DNA of 64,000 nucleotides from an uncultured Campylobacter sp. (lineage in GTDB: Bacteria > Campylobacterota > Campylobacteria > Campylobacterales > Campylobacteraceae), in the NCBI RefSeq assembly GCF_905372745.1, contig NZ_CAJPQR010000003.1, forward strand, positions 31,509-95,508, written 5' to 3'. Of this stretch, positions 60,941 to 64,000 are shown one piece after another. The notes below the pieces were generated by a model. It made no database searches. It saw only the letters and a list, made by a program, of their open reading frames with translations, and was not told the origin of the DNA. Each line of letters begins with the position of its first letter. The first letter of the stretch is position 1. The translations under genes were made by a program, and so were the position numbers.

Positions 60941-60962
60941 CATTATAACCCCCTAAAATACG

Positions 60963-61214
60963 GCTCTGGTAACAACCGACAAATTCAAGACAAATTTACA
61001 ATAAACAAATTCAGCGCAACAGATTTTTTTACGATTTTTTTGGCTCGATCGTATTAGAGAATCAAATCGGAACCGGGGCGTGTGTACGTGCTTGTGCTTA
61101 CGCACTGCGCACCGCCCCCTTACCCCCTGTTTTGCCTTGCTCATGCGCTAAAGCGCCGCAAGGCTACTTCTTTTTAGAGGATATGATATAATTCATTAAA
61201 AAACGGAGCAAAAA
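60963..61214. other. Non-coding region with cruciform, possible origin or transfer site
   Basis: No gene is accepted here. GCCTTGC/GCAAGGC (61134-61140 and 61158-61164) encloses GCGCTAAAGCGC (61145-61156), forming a nested hairpin. Just upstream is a GC-rich stretch GCACCGCCCCCTTACCCC. Such structure could belong to an origin or nic region. The last 30 bp contain the vapD promoter (GATATAAT). Confidence 0.35.
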
Positions 61215-61502
61215 ATGTATGCTATAGCTTTTGATTTAAAGATCGATGACTTAAAAAAGACTTACGGGGAGCCTTATAACCGTGCATATGACGAAATAAG
61301 GCAGGAATTGGAAGCTCTGGGGTTTGAGTGGACTCAAGGTAGCGTTTACATGAGCGTAGCCAAGGAAAACACTTTAACGACGGTCTATAAAGCCATTAAT
61401 CGTTTATCCGGGATCGATTGGTTTAAAAAATCAGTGCGAGATATACGCGCTTTTAAGGTCGAGGACTGGTCAGACTTTACCGACATCGTCAAGGGAAACT
61501 AG
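61215..61502 (+). CDS. vapD: Virulence-associated protein D (VapD ribonuclease family)
   Basis: A 95-aa protein with the VapD pattern MYAIAFDLKIDDLKKTYG, YNRAYDEIRQELEALGFEW, QGSVYMS and a C-terminal WFKKSVRDIRAFKVEDW. VapD proteins adopt a Cas2-like ferredoxin fold and cut RNA; they are frequent on epsilonproteobacterial plasmids. No VapX-like antitoxin gene was seen beside it. It is convergent with the relaxase gene. Confidence 0.9.
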   Translation: MYAIAFDLKIDDLKKTYGEPYNRAYDEIRQELEALGFEWTQGSVYMSVAKENTLTTVYKAINRLSGIDWFKKSVRDIRAFKVEDWSDFTDIVKGN

Positions 61503-61517
61503 ATAAAAAGGCTAAAT

Positions 61518-63149
61518 TTATCTGCTCAGCCCCATACCGCTACCGCTACGTTTGCGCTTTTCTCGGTCTTGCTCCTCTTTTTGCTCGAGAATCAGTCGTT
61601 TTGCATGCTCGATAAGGTTGCCAATAGTTGATTTAGCTCGCTGGAATAGTTGTTCAACTGCTCTTCTTGCGTCTTGATATAGTTTTCGTATCGTGTCATC
61701 TCTTTTTCTAATAGCTCTATATTCTGTCCATTGCTTTGTATTTTCTTCGTCAAGTCGTCTATAACGCTCTCGTATTCGTTCTTGATGTTCTGCAGCAGCT
61801 CGTTGATTTCTTTTTCGTCTGTCGCTTTCCAGCCGTTTAGCCTCATCGCTAGATCGTTGCTGTAGTCTCGCTCTTGTTTCAACTCTAGGAGCAATTGCTT
61901 GACTTGCTGCGTCAATCTCTCGTTTTCTGTTATCAATTCCTCTTCTAATGCCGTCATCATCGCTTAATCCTCGATCGTTTTGATGTGTATGTAAGCCATA
62001 TTGCCATCCGTTTGCACTTTCTCTTTGGGTATTTCGAGGAAATAATTGGTCGCTTTTTTGCTCTTGGTTCTCTCGACGTATCTCATTTCCTGCGGAATTT
62101 GCCACTGCGTCGCCGGGTTTATTTTGCTCCAGGTTATCCATATGCCCGAGCCTGCTCCGATCAGCGCGAATAATATCGCCGTTAGAGCCAAGGTCGTCCA
62201 TTTGTAGGCATTGGTCTGCTTGGCTGAGTCTTCTATCTTGCTGAATGTCGATTCTGCTTTTTGCTCGATGCTTTCTAGTTTTGAGTTCAAATTCTCCGAT
62301 ATTGTATTCATCTCGCTTTGATACAAGTTCGTTAATTTGGTCTCGGTATTGTTGAATTTCTGATTGAATATCTCGGTTATGATATTGACGTATTCTTCGG
62401 ATTGTTTCTGCGCCGCGCTCTTCAAGCTCTCTAGCGTCTTTGAAATCTGCATAAATTCCTCCTTGAAGTCTATTTTTTTTGGTACTGCCCGGCAGGATCA
62501 CAGTGATCGAGTTTTTAGTCTCCCGGCTGATTTGTATATTTTCATCGCGTAGCAGTTCTAGCATTTGATCCCTACTTTTGATTATTCCAGCTTCTACTAG
62601 CTCGTGTAAGGTTTTATCCAAAGCTTCAACGTTTGCGTAGTTTTTAATGTCTTTTTTGCTTGCGCTTATAGTATTTTTTCTGCCAGGATCGTCAGGATCG
62701 CTAAAGCCGTATTCGAGATTTACGGCTTTTTTCCAAAGATCGATTCTGGTAAGGTCGGGTTTTGAGTAGAAAAACGGATTAAAGCTCGTTCCCGTGACCA
62801 GGTCTATTTTCGGGATGATGAAATTTAGCTCCAGCCTACCGCCTTTGTCTTCGTGCTGCGCCCACAAGATATTTACGCGCTCTTTCATAAAGTCGCCTAG
62901 CAGCGTGCGTTCAAAGTCGGCCATTATCTCTAGCTTAGTTTGGTCTGATATCCTTGCGGCGCTTTCTTGAAAGCTTAAAACTCCGAAGCATACCTTTTGT
63001 TTTTTTGAAATTTGGCTTATGATAGCCCTAGTTTGAGCCTCGTCGCCCTTTAAAATTTTTGCCGTACCCTGCTGTACTCTTTCGTTGAGGACGTAATTAA
63101 CGCTACCTATACCGCCGCCGCTTTTACTGGGTAGAAATTTGACTATCAT
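61518..63149 (-). CDS. mobA: ColE1-type relaxase MobA (HEN motif)
   Basis: A 543-aa relaxase that nicks the transfer origin. The N-terminal domain has candidate tyrosine Tyr20 (GIGSVNYVLNE) and the metal motif in QHEDKGGRLELNFIIP, with His99, Glu107 and Asn109. This is the HEN triad of ColE1 MbeA-like MOBP enzymes, with one residue more between His and Glu. The C-terminal half is a Gln/Arg/Glu-rich tail. Two other mob genes are read from another frame within that tail, as in ColE1. Overlaps mobC by 26 bp. Confidence 0.88.
   Translation of the reverse strand: MIVKFLPSKSGGGIGSVNYVLNERVQQGTAKILKGDEAQTRAIISQISKKQKVCFGVLSFQESAARISDQTKLEIMADFERTLLGDFMKERVNILWAQHEDKGGRLELNFIIPKIDLVTGTSFNPFFYSKPDLTRIDLWKKAVNLEYGFSDPDDPGRKNTISASKKDIKNYANVEALDKTLHELVEAGIIKSRDQMLELLRDENIQISRETKNSITVILPGSTKKNRLQGGIYADFKDARELEERGAETIRRIRQYHNRDIQSEIQQYRDQINELVSKRDEYNIGEFELKTRKHRAKSRIDIQQDRRLSQADQCLQMDDLGSNGDIIRADRSRLGHMDNLEQNKPGDAVANSAGNEIRRENQEQKSDQLFPRNTQRESANGWQYGLHTHQNDRGLSDDDGIRRGIDNRKREIDAASQAIAPRVETRARLQQRSSDEAKRLESDRRKRNQRAAAEHQERIRERYRRLDEENTKQWTEYRAIRKRDDTIRKLYQDARRAVEQLFQRAKSTIGNLIEHAKRLILEQKEEQDREKRKRSGSGMGLSR
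61592..61960 (-). CDS. Nested MbeD-like coiled-coil mobilisation protein
   Basis: A 122-aa frame wholly inside mobA, +1 relative to it. The product is a regular coiled coil (EEELITENERLTQQVKQLL, IELLEKEMTRYENYIKTQ, LLATLSSMQND), not shadow-like. ATG 61960 lies three bases behind the stop of the preceding nested gene. In ColE1 mbeD occupies the same nested position, so this is most likely its counterpart. Confidence 0.75.
   Translation of the reverse strand: MMTALEEELITENERLTQQVKQLLLELKQERDYSNDLAMRLNGWKATDEKEINELLQNIKNEYESVIDDLTKKIQSNGQNIELLEKEMTRYENYIKTQEEQLNNYSSELNQLLATLSSMQND
61964..62452 (-). CDS. Nested MbeB-like membrane mobilisation protein
   Basis: A 162-aa frame inside mobA, +1 relative to it. 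The N-terminal 80 residues are helical (KTLESLKSAAQKQSEEYVN, NLNSKLESIEQKAEST), followed by one membrane segment (WTTLALTAILFALIGAGSG) and a soluble tail. The layout fits MobB/MbeB proteins, which link the relaxosome to the membrane. A GGAGG-like site precedes the start at 62452. Confidence 0.75.
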   Translation of the reverse strand: MQISKTLESLKSAAQKQSEEYVNIITEIFNQKFNNTETKLTNLYQSEMNTISENLNSKLESIEQKAESTFSKIEDSAKQTNAYKWTTLALTAILFALIGAGSGIWITWSKINPATQWQIPQEMRYVERTKSKKATNYFLEIPKEKVQTDGNMAYIHIKTIED

Positions 63150-63534
63150 CGTTTTTTGCTTTTTGCTCGTCTTGATGTTTGCTGTTTAGAAGCTTATAGA
63201 TGCCCCTTAGGGCTTCAAACGACCTTGATATAATACTTAACCCTACCTTGTCAAGACTTTCGCCCTTGTTGAGCCTCGTAGCGATTTGATTGAGGTTATT
63301 ACCTTGGCGCGATAACTCAAGGATTAGCTCTTTTGTGAGTGGCGTTTTTGTAAGGGATCGCGATAGCATCGAATTTACGGCGTATTTGGTAAAATTTACT
63401 CCACCGTTCTCATCCATTTTTTCTTGAATTTTACTCCACTCCTCCGGCGTAAGACGCATTATTTTTGTGATGGTTCTGGTTTTTCCGGCTCTTTTTTTGC
63501 TTTTTGGAAAGCTTTTGTTTTGATCGTCAGTCAT
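63124..63534 (-). CDS. mobC: Mobilisation accessory protein MobC
   Basis: A 136-aa basic protein: KTRTITKIMRLTPEEWSKIQ (ribbon-helix-helix-like start), TKYAVNSMLSRS and the MobC family signature ELSRQGNNLNQIATRLNKG. It helps the relaxase open the transfer origin. It overlaps mobA by 26 bp and the upstream small membrane gene by eight bases. Confidence 0.88.
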   Translation of the reverse strand: MTDDQNKSFPKSKKRAGKTRTITKIMRLTPEEWSKIQEKMDENGGVNFTKYAVNSMLSRSLTKTPLTKELILELSRQGNNLNQIATRLNKGESLDKVGLSIISRSFEALRGIYKLLNSKHQDEQKAKNDDSQISTQ

Positions 63535-63724
63535 TACTCCTGCCTCTAATCCAACTTAAAATTTCGCTTAAAAACCATAAAGGTATGATAACTCCCAGCA
63601 AACAGGCTAATAGAAAAAAGACTGAAGAGAAGATCAGCCAGCCTAACATAAAGACGATACCTAGCGCTACAACGTATATGCAGCAAAATAAAATTTTATT
63701 TTCTACGGACGAGTTATCGATCAA
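63527..63724 (-). CDS. Small two-helix membrane protein of the mob operon
   Basis: TTG 63724 is preferred since GAGAGG stands nine bases upstream; the longest frame would start at 63739. The 65-aa product has two hydrophobic helices (ILFCCIYVVALGIVFMLGWL and FFLLACLLGVIIPLWFLSEI). Overlap with mobC suggests it is translated as part of the mobilisation operon. Function unknown. Confidence 0.6.
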   Translation of the reverse strand: MIDNSSVENKILFCCIYVVALGIVFMLGWLIFSSVFFLLACLLGVIIPLWFLSEILSWIRGRSND

Positions 63725-63739
63725 ATTTAAACCTCTCAA

Positions 63740-63956
63740 TTGCTACGGCGCGAGCCGCTTAAGGGGGTTAAGGGGGATTTGCCCCCTTACGAGCACCGAA
63801 CGTTATACGAAATGCGAAAGCATTACGTATATACGGGCGGTATGCTCGCCCTATAAAATATTTAACTATTTTTTAGAATTATAGCGCAAAAAGTTAGGGT
63901 TGTAAATAGGTGGGATGTTTGATATAATAAAAGCTAATCTCATCAAAAGGAAAACA
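63740..63956. promoter_or_regulatory. Non-coding region upstream of the mob operon, candidate oriT
   Basis: It contains a direct repeat AAGGGGGTT/AAGGGGGAT, the inverted repeat TAAGGGGG/CCCCCTTA (63769-63789), hairpin AATGC-gaaa-GCATT, and GGGCG/CGCCC. In ColE1 plasmids oriT lies in this position before mbeC. No nic consensus was matched. The right end holds TTTGATATAATAAA and AAAGGAAAACA, the promoter and ribosome site of paralog 3. Confidence 0.45.
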
Positions 63957-64000
63957 ATGAAAAAAATCGTTTTAGCTATGGTCGTTGTCGGGCTATGCTC
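63957..64000 (+). CDS. Start of Sel1-like paralog 3 (runs off window)
   Basis: The 44 visible bases are identical to the first 44 of paralog 2 at 52498 and differ from paralog 1 at a few positions. The ribosome site AAAGGAAAACA is also shared. It encodes the signal peptide start MKKIVLAMVVVGLC. It marks the right border of the plasmid-like element. Confidence 0.8.
   Translation, partial: MKKIVLAMVVVGLC

Noticed and set aside
60953..61144. 63-codon minus frame near the origin
   Set aside because: Covers hairpin-rich origin-like DNA, with no ribosome site or domain.
1..64000. tRNA or rRNA genes
   Set aside because: No cloverleaf or rRNA-like segment was recognised on either strand by reading.

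Overview
The window looks like chromosome from a Campylobacter of the oral/gut group (C. concisus, C. showae or C. rectus type). The evidence is the gene order clpP-tig-folE-fliI, epsilonproteobacterial-style NifS/NifU, a quinol-type nitric oxide reductase, periplasmic zinc and TonB genes, frequent TTG/GTG starts, and a strong bias for AAATTT words in and between genes. No rRNA, tRNA or CRISPR array was recognised.

Chromosomal part (about 1-52,870). Left end: a partial diguanylate cyclase, then clpP-tig (minus), folE-fliI, a WG-repeat protein and small exported proteins. At 9.3-11.8 kb lie nifS and nifU, separated by an unusual 325-bp imperfect palindrome made of two copies of a dispersed repeat; a third copy lies behind znuC. 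At 12.9-17.7 kb are a di-Mop protein, a Fur-box-preceded TonB siderophore receptor and an SbmA/YddA-like ABC protein. At 18-25.6 kb are a DUF4405-like protein, norB, a DUF1523 protein, two very small membrane proteins, a GGDEF/EAL protein and a dihaem peroxidase-like cytochrome. At 27-32 kb a zinc locus has a divergent Fur-family regulator (probably Zur), znuA, a ZevA-ZevB-like fusion, znuC, a 524-bp hairpin-rich gap and znuB. At 32-42 kb are two EamA exporters, a DUF4197 protein, mntP, a probable orphan-immunity cluster with three consecutive frameshifted genes, xth, a YbaK-type deacylase and ung. At 42.7-46.1 kb two periplasmic HMA metallochaperones precede a TonB receptor. At 47-49.6 kb are lemA, a DUF3137 gene and a membrane protein gene. 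At 50.4-52.9 kb are two paralogous small Cys-rich Sel1-like secreted proteins with near-identical terminators.

Integrated plasmid-like element (about 52,870-63,950). This stretch is visibly more AT-rich and carries plasmid functions: a Rep_3-type initiator with 32-bp iterons, parA plus a ribbon-helix-helix partner with two 15-bp palindromic operators, a decayed ParE toxin-antitoxin pair, VapD, and a ColE1-type mobilisation cluster in which two mob genes are overprinted inside the relaxase gene. A remnant of a second rep gene and two orphan coding fragments point to a composite origin. The element is bounded by paralog 2 (52,498) and by a third paralog copy starting at 63,957, whose 44 visible bases match paralog 2 exactly. 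This suggests entry by homologous (Campbell-type) recombination.

The most interesting cargo is a four-gene operon at 56,192-59,507 on the minus strand. In transcription order it encodes a Sec-exported protein with a bacteriocin-like double-glycine processing motif, an intercistronic hairpin, a 415-aa protein without a signal peptide, an outer-membrane beta-barrel and a stand-alone periplasmic C39 peptidase. The peptidase-plus-barrel pairing recalls the FapD/FapF part of the Pseudomonas functional-amyloid secretion system, but here it has a GG-motif candidate substrate and lies on a mobilisable element.
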